Shown: piece after piece, positions 1-10,861 of the stretch
Numbering within the stretch: the first letter of the stretch is position 1
How the letters are laid out: each line of letters starts with the position of its first letter
Origin: Galbula dea
Lineage: Eukaryota > Chordata > Aves > Piciformes > Galbulidae
NCBI GenBank assembly: GCA_013399015.1
Contig: VWZX01005770.1
Coordinates: 1,212,698-1,276,697, forward strand
Direction: 5' to 3'
DNA: 64,000 nt
The notes under the pieces: model-generated
Databases searched by the model: none
The model's input: the letters and a program-made list of their open reading frames with translations, nothing else
What the model was told of the DNA's origin: nothing
Position numbers and translations under genes: made by a program

Positions 1-60
1 GACACGAAACCCTATGCCACAAACCTCAGATCTCCCAGTACTACAGGCTGCTGCCCTGGA

Positions 61-708
61 TCATAGAACCATAGAATCATATAATCTTAGGAGTTGGAAG
101 GGACCTAGAAAGATCATCAAGTCCAACCCCCCTGCCAAAGGAGGACACCCTAGATAAGGTCACACAGGAACAAGTCCAGGTGTGTCTTGAATGTCTCCAG
201 AGTAGGAGACTCCATAACCCCCCTGGGAAGCCTGTTCCTGTGTTCCATCACCCTTACTGTGAAAAAGTTCTTCCTCACATTAATACTAAACCTCCTATAC
301 TCTCACTTGCTCCCACTGCCCCTTGTCCTAACACTGGATGACATTGAGAAGAGCCTGGTTCCTTCTTCCAGACACTGGCCCTTACCATATTTATGGACAT
401 TGATGAGGTCCCCCCTCAGTCTCCTCCAGGCTAAAGAGACCCAGCTTTCTCAGCCTGTCCTCATAGGGTAGATGCTCCACTCCCTTGATCACCTTGGTGG
501 CCCTGCGCTGGACTCTCTCCAGTAGTTCCCTGTCCTTCTTGAACTGGGGAGCCCAGAACTGGACGCAGTACTCCAGGTGGGGCCTCAGCAGCGCAGAGTA
601 GAGGGGAAGGATAACCTCCCTTGACCTGCTGGCCACGCTCTTCTTAATGCATCCCAGGATGCCATTGGCCTTCCTTGCCACAAGGGCACACTGCTGGCTC
701 ATGGTCAT
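61..708 (-). mobile_element. CR1 LINE, 5'-truncated, 3' end with ORF2 C-terminal remnant
   Basis: The plus strand opens with the reverse complement of the CR1 3' tail (CATAGAA.CATAGAATCAT) and the GTTGGAAGGGACC block. The minus strand then encodes degraded CR1 ORF2 C-terminus from about 780 to 391, including [32 protein letters not shown] and [16 protein letters not shown]. That is the region after the reverse transcriptase core. The copy lies in the PRDM11 intron downstream of the third coding exon, in the same orientation as the gene. Its 5' truncation is normal for CR1. Confidence 0.95.
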
Positions 709-962
709 TCTCCTACATACAAGAGTACCCCTGACTGGTACGAACCTTGAGACAGCAGTGGAGCTGGCACAACACTCCACAAGTGTCTGAGGCTTGTTTC
801 CTGCAAGACAGGTTTTCCCCCTTTCCCCCTTTGAATGTAGTTTAAAGTGCAGTCAATAAGCCCAGCCAACCCTCGTGATAACAATCTTCTCCCCCTTTGG
901 GAGAGATGCACCCCATCTCTCCCAATCCCAATCTTCCTCCAATCCCCAGGACTACTGCCCAT
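705..962 (-). mobile_element. possible retroelement ORF remnant with DGVHLS motif
   Basis: A minus-strand open frame of 85 codons contains GRDGVHLSQRGRRLLSRGLA followed by GLIDCTLN. A DGxHLS motif followed by a GxxxLA helix resembles the C-terminal catalytic Asp-His block of SGNH-type esterase domains. Such domains are known in ORF1 of CR1/L2-type LINEs. It sits directly upstream, in the same orientation, of the CR1 fragment at 61-708. It may belong to the same insertion after an internal deletion, or to a separate older element. The assignment rests on the motif only. Confidence 0.45.
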
Positions 963-1089
963 GTGGGTTAGTGGAAGAACTTCAGAGAAAGAGGAAGATG
1001 GCTAAGGTCTGGCTCCACAGGCCTGTTAGCGCCCTAGCTCCAAGCTGCATGGCTGGGGTGTCACTTTGCTGGGGAGACACATCACTCAC
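963..1089. other. PRDM11 intron after the third coding exon, end nearest the exon
   Basis: This is the donor-side end of the intron that continues leftwards past position 1. It holds the donor GTGAGTGAT and nothing else recognised. Confidence 0.85.
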
Positions 1090-1352
1090 CAGCCACGAGA
1101 AGAATCCTGCAGACTTGTCCTGGCTGGAGATCTGCCCCTCGTACGGCCCAAAGATGTGACCTTTGGGGATGACCTCGTTCATACAGCGCACATCGTTCTC
1201 CCCATTGGGCTCTTTCACCACCTCCATTCCAGGCGGGATGGTCAGCGCTGCCCGGTCAGGGATGCCAACAGGCACTGGAGTGTCAGACACAAACACAGGT
1301 GGGCCGTGGTTTGGGCACTCATCCACAAAGTACTCCTGGCAGGACTCACAAA
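1090..1352 (-). CDS. PRDM11: PRDM11, third coding exon (residues 74-161): zinc knuckle and first half of PR/SET domain
   Basis: This exon carries the recognisable core of PRDM11. After the split Phe74 the peptide reads [15 protein letters not shown], giving a zinc knuckle of Cys75, Cys78, Cys86 and His89 like the one that precedes the PR domain in PRDM7/9/11. The PR (SET-like) domain then begins at about residue 105 ([16 protein letters not shown]) and runs through [15 protein letters not shown] to FFSWL at 161. The domain is cut by the exon end; the rest of the domain and the C-terminus lie beyond position 1. The acceptor is CACCCACAG at 1353-1354 and the donor is GTGAGTGAT at 1089, phase 0. 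No frameshift or internal stop is seen. PRDM family members normally regulate transcription. PRDM11 is unusual in lacking the C-terminal zinc-finger array, but that part cannot be checked here. Confidence 0.97.
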
Positions 1353-2268
1353 CTGTGGGTGCAAGGGGAGCAGAGGTTAGGTTGGGAAGATGGGATGCCC
1401 ATACAGGCTCACACAGCACTCAGAAGAGCACACCCCATCTTCCTGGCCTCCCCCCAGCCTGGCTGAGACCCTCCCCCAAAGCCCAGCCTCCGTCCATATA
1501 GATACTTCACTGGCTGCTCCCTTGTTTTGCCACGTCTCTCAACAAAGGCTCTGCTCCAACCCACACCTGCCCGACCAACACCTGTACTTGTGTACTGTGC
1601 CCTACACAGATGCACCACCAATGGCTACAGGCACAGGGAAAGGCCCCAGTGCCACCTCCAAGACAGAGGCTGGGGGCTCCCTGCACATCCCCTGGTTAGC
1701 AGCAATGTCCCCATGCCAAAAGGTTTGATTCCACACACACCAGAGGGGAACTAAAACAAACTTCCCTGAAAGCAAATACCCACATCATACAGCCCTCATT
1801 CTGTGCCTGGTAGAGAGAGAGAGAGCATCCCCAGGCATCTGCTCTGTGGCCAGACAGGGACTCAGGACTATGAACTGATATCTTCCAGGTACACCAATGT
1901 TAATTGGCACCAGTTTTCTTTCCCAGTACATCAAGGAAAAGAGTTGTCGTCCACACAATGTTCCCTTTGCAGTTTCTAATTCAAGCCTTTGGGTTTTGCT
2001 GACTCTTGGGGTTTTCTCATGCACATTTTCATGTTTCCAGCATGCTTTCCACCTACCTCCCTACCACTGCATAGACCTGCAATGGACAAACTGCTTCTGT
2101 GAAACAGCTTCCCTACCAGATGTGCTGACCTTTTTAAGAGAGCATGCAAATTTGTGCCCAGCTTTTTTCCTCCCTGCTTCCTGCCCCACACCAGCAGGCT
2201 GCCAACTAGGAAAGACCAAAGTCTATAAACGTGGCACTGTTGCTTTTCTTCACTCACAGGACACTTAC
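1353..2268. other. PRDM11 intron between coding exons 2 and 3
   Basis: This is a 916-bp phase-1 intron with GT-AG ends on the minus strand. No repeat element or secondary exon was recognised; there is a short GA run near 1815. Confidence 0.9.
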
Positions 2269-2372
2269 ACCAGAAATCCACTTGCTGAAAGCTCTTCGTC
2301 ATGATCAAATCCCGTTTCCCTTTCAGTTTCTTGGGCTCCACCTCCATGGACTGTGGGTCAGGCCTTCCAGAG
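2269..2372 (-). CDS. PRDM11: PRDM11, second coding exon (residues 39-73)
   Basis: Splicing TG from the previous exon to this one gives Cys39 and then [19 protein letters not shown], continuing to FQQVDFW. This is the linker between the PRDM11 N-terminus and its zinc knuckle. It holds a lysine-rich stretch (PKKLKGKR, about residues 52-59) that could be a nuclear localisation signal; that role is inferred. The acceptor is CCTAG at 2373-2374 and the donor is GTAAGTG at 2268, close to consensus. The exon is 104 nt and leaves one base (T) that completes Phe74 with the next exon. The reading frame is open through the junctions on both sides, which strongly supports these boundaries. Confidence 0.95.
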
Positions 2373-2925
2373 CTAGGAAGGGAACAACAGAAAGATGACA
2401 TTAGCCTACTAAGACACTGGGACTGCACACAGAGAGAAGCAGAGGCAACAGGGCCTGACTAACTCTCTTAGTCCCCACACCTGTAGAATTGATTCAGTTA
2501 GCCATCCAACCTACAAAATCTGGTATCTGAGATGGCTTAAGGCTAAAGCCTACAGCAGATAGTGGCTTCAGCTAGAGCACCTCCACACACAGCACACACT
2601 GGGCAGGAGCATGGCAGAAGGGACTCCTATAGGCAAAGGTAGTACTGCTCTGCTACCGCCCAGGAAACCTGCTGCTTAAAGGCAAGGCATCACCCTCAAC
2701 ACATGCCACCACAAGGCCTGATGCAAACTAAGATATATATACTAGGCATGTGCCTAGCACATGAGTAGGCAACCACCCTTGTCCCACACCACAAAGCAGA
2801 CCTCACAAGGGAGGTGTTTGCTAGCTTTGAGAACACACAGCATATCCCTCAAAACCAACTTTAACCTGAGGGGGAGGTGGAGAGAAGTGGGCTAGAGTAC
2901 ATCAGACCAATGCACAGCCACATAC
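2373..2925. other. PRDM11 intron between coding exons 1 and 2
   Basis: This is a 553-bp phase-2 intron with GT-AG ends. It is unique-looking sequence with no recognised element. Confidence 0.9.
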
Positions 2926-3041
2926 CAAGGTTGTCCATACTCCTGGTCTCGTTGTGGAGAGTAGGCCTCTGTTTTTATTGTCACCATCTCCCCTAAGGAA
3001 GCCTGGGTCTGGATCAAACAGTCCTTCAAGTTTTCACTCAT
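2926..3041 (-). CDS. PRDM11: PRDM11, first coding exon (residues 1-38)
   Basis: This exon encodes the N-terminus of PRDM11, a PR/SET-domain nuclear protein reported to act as a transcriptional regulator. The minus-strand acceptor is a long pyrimidine tract ending in TTTTTCAG at 3045-3046. The exon begins at 3044 and the ATG follows 3 nt later at 3041, with A at -3. The peptide starts [11 protein letters not shown] and ends DQEYGQP, which I recognise as the vertebrate PRDM11 N-terminus. The donor is GTATGTG at 2925. The exon carries 38 codons plus two bases (TG) that complete Cys39 with the next exon. The start is supported by family similarity and by its position just inside the exon. An upstream exon must supply the 5' UTR. 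The frame could in principle extend upstream in another isoform. Confidence 0.95.
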
Positions 3042-5449
3042 GTTCTGAAAAAGAATGAAGGGAGAGAGAAAAAAAGTGAGTGGCCAGGAAACCACAGCCC
3101 TCCTACTTCAGACCAGAACGCAGCCAGCAGAGCAAGCTCCCTCCCAGCACCAAGAGCAGCCATCACAAGGCACCTACATGTGCACGTAGGTGAAAACCCC
3201 GTCCTGTGCTGAGGAGGAAAGAGCAGTTCAGTTGCAGGTCAAGCGAAGAGCATGAGACACCATGGAGCAACCTGAGGCACGGGGAATCTGAAGTATGCTC
3301 CACAGCACCCATTAAAAATGTTGTGCAGGTAATTTAAGACTGATGGGAGGGATGTGTTATGGAAACACAAAGAGCCACTACCTCAGTGGTCTTTGGGGAC
3401 AGAATGACAAGAAAGAGGAATACAGGTTGTGCCATGAACCAGGATTTGCCAATGAACATAACACATGCCAGCATCCATCTGGGAACAGAGCATGGTGTAC
3501 TACAGCCCTGCAGAAGGAGCTTTCCATGTGCTCTGGACACCTCTGACAAACAGGTAAGTGCCTACAATGCCCTGCCAGCTCCACCAAAACTGCACAAACC
3601 ATGTTCTCAATCTTCCTGTCCCTCATGATGACCAGAGTTGAGCCATCACCACCCTTTTGGCATGAAAGCCACTGAAGTGAAAATGCTTCTCTCTCAGCTT
3701 AATGCAAGAGCCAGGACTGTTTAATGATGTCTAAAGACAGCAAGCTCCCAAACAATTACACGTCCCTCTTCCCCCCATCATGGGATGCTGCTGAAGACAA
3801 AATGTTGATAAGGCCAGTGATGATAATTCAGAATTGGTTTAATTCACATGAAGATTTTTTGGAAGGGACAAAAGAGCACCCCAGCTGAGACAAGCACTAC
3901 TCTCTCTTCACTGCATTTATCTTAAGACTTCCTGACACAACTGGCTGCTCCTAGGCACCATACCAGATTGGACAGACTCAGGGCAGCTCCCCACAGAGCC
4001 TCTTGTGATCTCCCACCTCATGCCTGCTGCCCCATGGCATGCTCTGCTAGGTGCACATTCGCAGCACCTGACATGGGTTTCAGCAGCTGATCAGACCCCC
4101 TCTGTCAGGGGAGCTGGTGGAAGAGCCCATCCCTATTGTGTCTCAGCTCTGGGCATCCCAAAATTTGTGTTCTGAGGTCACAAATCCCTGAAGACAGGAA
4201 TTTTCTTATTCCACACATGCTTGTAGAGGACTGAGCACTGTGGAAACCTGGTCTGCATTTCTGCCCTGTTTGCAGCAAGAAGGAATGCTATTCCCAGCCT
4301 CTGTGGCTCCTCTTTGTGCCAGGGGACAAATGATTAATTTTTCCAGCACAACTTCTCACATGCCAGTGTGCAGCCTGAAAGACCTTTATCAAGCCTGTAT
4401 CAAGGAAGGACGAGTTAATATTCATATAGTGCTCTGAAAGCAAAGTCCCAGCATACATACAAATAGATACATGCAAATACACACACTTTTAAGCCTTTAC
4501 AAGATGCCCTAAACAGTTCAGAATTGCCACAGCCAGTCAGAAGGAAAGAGCTATTACGGGCAAGGAGGGGCTCATGATTTTGGCAGGCTAAGACCTTGGT
4601 CTATGCTCTCTGAAGCTTGAGGGAAGCTCTACAGCCCTGTCCCTGTGCACCAGCCAGGACTACTCCCCCCTTCCCAGAGGAGAAGGTAAAGTCTCCCTGA
4701 AAAGTCTGCAGCAAAGCAGCTCAGGAGGGGAAATGCTACAAACCAAGAAGAGACAGCTGCTGCCCCAGAGGTGGCTGTGGGGCTGATGCCCTCAGTCAAA
4801 AAATGCACCCATTTTGGAGGCCTGGCAGACAGCACAGCTGGAGTTAAAACCTCACAACCTCCAAGGCTTCAGCAGGAAGAGGTGCAGACATCTGTCTCTG
4901 AAGAGACAATGGCTTTTCCTTTCCTGCTCTTCCCTCGTGGTGGAGACTCCTCTGTTATGGAGCAGGAGAGACTCTGCAATGTGCAATCCAACCTCCTGCA
5001 CAATGCAAGCCATCATGCTTCCTTCAGCGAGCTCCTGGTTAAACCACAGCATACCTCCAACAAGAATAAAACAAGAAGAAATCCAGCATTTATTTCACAC
5101 ACTGAGATCGTCATTTTACTGTACAGCACATTTTTCAGCCCTCCCCTCTCACAGCCCTCCATGAACTCCCTCCAACTTATCAGCTACATTCCTTCGCAGC
5201 ACCAGCCACAGCACTCCTGTTCTGATGGGAGCAGCATCTTACACCAAGACAACACACTCCCTGCCCTTGTTCTGGGTTTCCATGTTTGCCAAGGTGTACT
5301 CAGACTCCCACATGAGCGTCCCTGTGTCCATCAGGGCAGGCAGACCTCTCAGTGTCAGTGAGCACACAGCCTGCTTATTGTCAGAGAGGACAATCCCTAG
5401 ATGAGAAGGATGCTGTGAAGGTCCAGCTACTATTTGCACACAACATACG

Positions 5450-5662
5450 CCTCCCTCGACCTGCTGGCCACACTCCTCTTGATGCAGCCCAGGATACAGT
5501 TGGCCTTCTGGGCTGCAAGCACACACTGGTGGCTCATGTCGAGCTTCTCATCCACCAACACCCCCAAGTCTCTTTCTGCAGGGCTGCTCTCAAGCCAATC
5601 CTCACCCAGCCTGTATCGGTGCTTCCCAAAGGGTATCTCTGGGTTCACAGGCAGCACCATAT
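5450..5662 (-). mobile_element. CR1 LINE internal fragment (ORF2 C-terminal region)
   Basis: The minus strand encodes [38 protein letters not shown] and [15 protein letters not shown], the CR1 ORF2 segment just upstream of the conserved ...RPHLEYC block. Both ends are missing, including the 3' tail, so it is a broken old copy within the presumed PRDM11 intron 1. Confidence 0.9.
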
Positions 5663-6038
5663 AACCTCTCCTGTTTCCTTTACAAAGCAGGCAAGGACCT
5701 GTTATGTTTCTGCATAACACATGCTAAGATCTTCAGTGGCTTTACCATGTTGCTTAGAGTCAGGGAAGCAGAAAACATAAGAACATCTGAACTGTTAATC
5801 TCTTAATGCAGGAAAAAAAGTCCAAATGGGGTTAAGCATGAACGAACCTGTGAATTCCCGTACTCGAGTATGCTGCCTTTATCACTGCCCCTCTTGTAGT
5901 TATTAGTTAACAGTCACCAACTCTTATCTGCATGGATCAGCCTCCAAAACAGAGCTTTAATTTTACATTTTACTGGCACGTTTCCCAGATGGGGACATTC
6001 TTGCATGTGAAAAAGCCATAGAGGAATCCGTCCCCTCC

Positions 6039-6152
6039 TCAGCACACAGCTCCTTCACTCAGCTCCTCACTGTCAGCCTTCGGGAGGTCGTCCCCTCTGC
6101 TTTGAAGAAAGATCTTGCGTAGCTTGTAGCACATTTTAAAGCACAGGCCCAT
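6039..6152 (-). CDS. candidate 37-residue small protein in PRDM11 intron 1
   Basis: The minus strand reads TTCACCATGG at the start, an optimal vertebrate translation-start context, followed by 37 codons and a TGA. The product begins MGLCFKMCYKLRKIFLQSR and continues with an acidic half (DDLPKADSEELSEG) ending AVC. The N-terminal half is basic and hydrophobic with Gly2, Cys4 and Cys8, resembling the acylated membrane-anchor ends of some signalling proteins, although a Ser/Thr at the usual myristoylation position is absent. I do not recognise the family. It could be a genuine microprotein, a first coding exon of an unrecognised transcript, or a chance ORF. No clear promoter or polyadenylation signal was identified. 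Confidence 0.25.
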   Translation of the reverse strand: MGLCFKMCYKLRKIFLQSRGDDLPKADSEELSEGAVC

Positions 6153-8074
6153 GGTGAAAGATGACTTGAATTCATATGCTTTTTCTACAGCTGCATATTA
6201 TTACCAGAAATAGTAATCCAGAACAGTCAGCTACTGATGAGCAGAGAAGGGGGAATAAAGCACAGCATTCAAGGCTCCCAACTCCCCCTCCGCCCCCAAG
6301 CAGCCAAGAAAGACCCAGGCTGACTGTCTTCCCCTTGGTGAATTCACTTCCCAAGGTCCTCAGCCATGCCAACTGTTTCAGGCCACTTGATGAAGTATCA
6401 GCTGGCTACGCAGCCAACAAAAACAACAGGAGATCCCCCAAAATAACAGGGAGAAGCAGTTTGCTCAGAGGAGGACTATCACCTGCAGACAGACACCAAC
6501 CCCATGCTCCACTGGGAAAATTGCTTTTGCCTTGATGTTTGCCACAGCACTGACTCAACCTTTCCTCCCGAGGTATGTTGGTCCTGTGGGCAAAGCTGCC
6601 CCCACCTGATGATGCAGCAGAGCACCCAGCATGGTGAAGGCTAGTGGCGGGGCAAGACTCAGCTGGATGCTGAGGCCAGGGCTCTTCCCCAGCAGTCGCA
6701 GAACAGGGCTGAATGCAGCTGGCACAGCCAGAGACAAGCTGGGGCAGTCACAAATTCAAACTTAATTAGTGAAAACTATAGGGCATGTATGATGTAGGAT
6801 TTGAGCAGCATGAGCTGTGACTAGGACTTGTTTAAATCGTTGCCAATTATGCCACTACAGTCAGCAGCTATAAACCCACCAGAAGAGAGTACGAAACAAT
6901 TTCTTTTCAGTTTCAAACTCTGAAAACACTGAACAAGGTCAGGACTGTTAAGAAAGATACCTGGAAGCACCACTAGTTTTGCTGCAGCTTTCTGAAGAAT
7001 CTTGGAGAGCAAGCTTTAAAACCACAAGACTGTTTTACAGCAAGAAGGGCTGAGAGCTCCTAGTGGTTTCAATGATCTGCTCAAGACCAGCAACTGACAA
7101 AATAAACAGCACTGGTGTGCCACGACACCAAGTTCCCTGTGATGGCCTGACTGCAGACAGGTTGGGGACACTTGATGTCAAGTGTTGAGTAGGGACAGAC
7201 TCACCACAGTGGGATGCTCACAATGTAAAGCTCCCATGAAGTCTAAAAGCCTCTGAAACAGTGCAGCGTGCCACTGAGCCAAGGCAGGTGCAAGAATATG
7301 TAAGTGACTTGTGTGTTTTAAATACATTAAAAATAATTCCCTTAAACTGGAAACCTCATATTTTTTTCTATATTTTCTATATTCACAGTTAAAAGGTAGA
7401 AAGGAGAATTGGGTCAACCTGACTGATTCCCTGCATGTCACATGCCCTTACCTTTAGGCTACAAACAGGACAAAATCTCCACCCGAGTCTAGCAAGGGGA
7501 AAAGAAGCCAACACTTCATCACAAGTTCATTTCAGCTGTTACTCCCCCTTGACATACAAATTATATATACATCTCTCAGTGCTGGTCACCAGTTCTTTCA
7601 AAGGACCCTGGCAACCCAGTGGGAAAGGCACAAATACCTAGCACGCTGGGACGTTGCTTTAAGCAAATGGAAAGAATTGCTTCCCAGGTTCGTGGCTGGA
7701 ACAAACTTCACCATCTTTGGTCAGGACTGCCAGTTGCACTTCTTTGCCTTTGGCTTCTTCAACATAAATATATACCTACATTTATAAAGTTAAAACAAAC
7801 AGACACAAAATCCCTGTATGAAAACAAGGTGCTATTCCACCAACATTTTTCTCCCCAAGGACAGAACAGAAGTACTACTGAGATGTAATCCTTGCTCTTT
7901 AAGGTACTACTGGAAGGTGTTTGTATAGAAATAGTGATAAGCATTGAATAAAAACAGCAGATCCTTGGATATGTATTCATGCAGTATCTTCTCAGCTTTC
8001 CAGCAATTTTCATTGTTTTTCCACAGAACTCTTCCAATTTTCTCTATATTTCTTCAAGATGGAATGACCAGCAG

Positions 8075-8628
8075 GTCTACTCTGCCCTCCTGAAACCCCA
8101 CCTGGAGTACTGCATCCATTTCTGGGGTCCTCAGCATAAGAAAGATGTGGACCTGTTAGAGTGGATCCAGAGGAGGGCCAGGAAGATTATCAGAGGGCTG
8201 GTGCTCTCCCCTATGAGGACAATCTGAGAGAGTTGGCATTGTTCAGTCTGAAGATGAGAAGGCCTCAGGGGGACCTTATAGCAGCCTTCCAATACCTAAA
8301 GGGGGCCTAGAGAAGGTGGGGAGAGAGACTCTTTACGCAGGTAGAAAGTGATAGGACAAGGGGGAGCAGCTTCAAACTGAAGGAGGGAAGATTTAGATTG
8401 GGTGTTAGGAAGAAATTCTTTACCCAGAGGGTAGTGAGACACTGAATAGGTTGCCCAGAGAGCTTGTGGCTGCTCCACCCCTGGCTGCGTTCAGGGCCAG
8501 GCTGGATATGGCCCTGGACAACCTGGTCTACTGGGTGGCATCCCCGCCCGTAGCAGGGGGGTTGGAGCTAGATGATCTTTAAGGTCCCATCCAACCTGGG
8601 CCACTCTATACGTTCTATGAATTCTATG
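8075..8628 (+). mobile_element. CR1 LINE 3' fragment
   Basis: It begins in the conserved segment encoding YSALLKPHLEYCIHFWGPQ and runs through the ORF2 end and 3' UTR (GGGGGTTGGAGCTAGATGAT) to the octamer tail (GTTCTATGAATTCTATG) at 8628. The frame is broken by stops and indels. Confidence 0.95.
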
Positions 8629-9483
8629 CTGGCACCAGAAAGTCACACTGACGTAAGACAGAGTCTGAAGCAAATACAAGGGTTAGAAACACAAAACTAC
8701 CTCCTCGCCCTGATTCACTGCCTCCTCAGTTGTGTGTCCAAACTCATGGTTGTCTTTTCCAGCTCGGATCTGGCAAAGAAAGCTCCCCAGAGCTGCCTGC
8801 CCATTCTGATCTCTGTGTTCTCATCCAGGACGGCTAGGGACACAGTCTCCCTTTGCAGATATCACCCAGGACATGCCTTTCCAGGTCTGTAACTCTTCGC
8901 TTGCTGCATGAAAAATGGTTTGGTTTCAATGGTTCCATTTACCACACAAACTGCATTACTCTGTCCTACCCCAATCAAGAGCTACAATGCACCAAACTTG
9001 TTTCATCCATGCGTTTTGCCAGTGGTGAGTCACACTTTTTTCTGCATCACTGAGGAAGAGTGAGGCAGAATTGGCTTCTTCCTTCATTGACGGAAGAGTC
9101 GTGGAGTCTGTATCTTTGAAAATGCAGTCTTCATGTATCATGTTGCAGAGACTCTTGTGTAAAATGATCAAGCTCTAGCTTAAAATAGCTGGATTATTTG
9201 TTCCCCTCATCTAAGGTGGCAATGCCAGAGCCTGGATCTTTTGACGCTTAAACCCCATTTTCTACCTTCATCTTGATGTTAATCCACAAATAGCTGATTT
9301 ATTACTGTGCTAATACTGTTCTTTAGCTTGGAGTATCCTTCATCCCCCTTACTGGCATTTCAGGTTAGTTATTGGATGCTGACTCTCTATCAGCCACCAC
9401 TTTCACTTCCTAAATCACTCGTATTTTATTGATACTCTTTGGCATTAGATATGAGTTGAGTTCTCATGTGCTGAGCTAACTGC

Positions 9484-9539
9484 CTTATATACCCAAGTAT
9501 ATCTATTTAGGTAGATCTTATATACCTAAGTATATCTAT
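9484..9539 (+). repeat. 33-bp-period tandem duplication
   Basis: A 23-bp AT-rich unit at 9484-9506 recurs at 9517-9539 with one mismatch (C94 versus T127 in the local numbering). Confidence 0.9.
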
Positions 9540-10842
9540 GGATCTTTAAGCCAGTGGTAAGCTTTTCAAAGAACAAAATCAGACCTGTTTAAGAAGTAGA
9601 AGACTCTTTCCATCACATCAACTTTCAAGCATGAATTACTTCAAATTTACTCAGGATTGGTGTCATGCTATCCAACCTATCGGTTCCTGCACCATCCACT
9701 TGGTGATTTTCAGATCTGTCCCAACACAATCACTCTTCCAGTCTCCTGGATTTGCTGTGATCCACCAAGACTGACTAACAACAAGCATCAGCAATCTAGT
9801 GAACACCTCTCTTTTACCTAGTGCTCACTTTGTTTCAAGGGAATTTGCTTCTTCCTAAGCGCTGGTGCCAGCAAAACTTTACCAACCCACAGGACCTATG
9901 CAACTTCTACGTGGGTCCGTGGATCCCTGCTTAAAAGGCTCAACTTTTGATAATAGTCTGGAAAAGTTACTTTTCTCATCACACAGATGCTTTCTACTGC
10001 CTTTATAGAAAGCAGAGATACGAATTTACTGTCGAAACAACCTTCTACTCTCCTCCATGGATGGATAAAAAGGCTGGAGTGAGGAAGCTCTTGGTGAGCA
10101 GGCAGCAGGCTGGGCCACTGTAGCTCTCCTGCTCTTCTGCTGTGCTGGGAGGGAAAAGACACCCAAGTGCTTTTAATGTTTCATAAGGCAGGCACAGGAA
10201 ATTCAAGACACCCCGGTCGGGTCCTGCCAGCCTCGCTGCACGCTTGGGACCCTGCCACAGAGCACTCAGCACCTATGTCACCTGGTCACCCAAGCTTCAG
10301 AGGACCCCTGCACTTGGGCAGCCTAAAATCTTCTGTGGGTGAGTGACACCAGTGATTCACCTATCTGAACACTGATGGAGGTAAAAAGGGAAAGGGAAGG
10401 CGTGCGGGTGGGCAGGAAGCAAGCCCCAGACACTACTTTCTAAATAGCAGATGTGGCTATTCTGGCTAGTAAACTTCCACTTTAATTTCTAACCCACAGA
10501 GATGGGAAATGATTCATGAAAAATCAACAGGATAAAATTAGCTGGAAGGCAGAGAGATAATTCATGCAACCCAACCGTCATGGGTTGAAGTGCCAGCACT
10601 ACCAGCACTGCCTGGCATTTCAGCCTCCGGTGCCCTTCAGTGATGGGCAGCCAGCCAGCAATCAGCTCCACATATATTTCCTCAGTGTCTAAATTAGCCC
10701 TTCTGGAGAGCACATCCACCTTTTAACGAGACAGCCTTTCACTCAACACTTTTCCACAACTTCCAGCTTTTTTCTTTTCTTTTAATAAAAAGATATTACC
10801 TGCAATACTCTTGTCTTTTTTATTCCACTGGTGAATATTTAG

Positions 10843-10861
10843 AGGACAGGACAGGACAGGA
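10843..10861 (+). repeat. short ACAGG pentamer repeat
   Basis: The sequence reads AGGACAGGACAGGACAGGA, about three and a half units. Confidence 0.85.

Noticed and set aside
391..780. 129-codon minus-strand frame as a host gene
   Set aside because: It encodes the CR1 ORF2 C-terminus and lies in a CR1 copy with a recognisable tail.
982..1419. A single 145-codon minus-strand frame over the PRDM11 exon taken as a whole gene
   Set aside because: Both ends are intron read-through. The consensus acceptor at 1353-1354 and donor at 1088-1089 bound the real exon, and the frame continues in upstream exons.
4771..5361. 196-codon plus-strand frame in intron 1
   Set aside because: It is long but lacks any recognisable domain, lies antisense to PRDM11, and has no repeat, splice or codon-pattern support.
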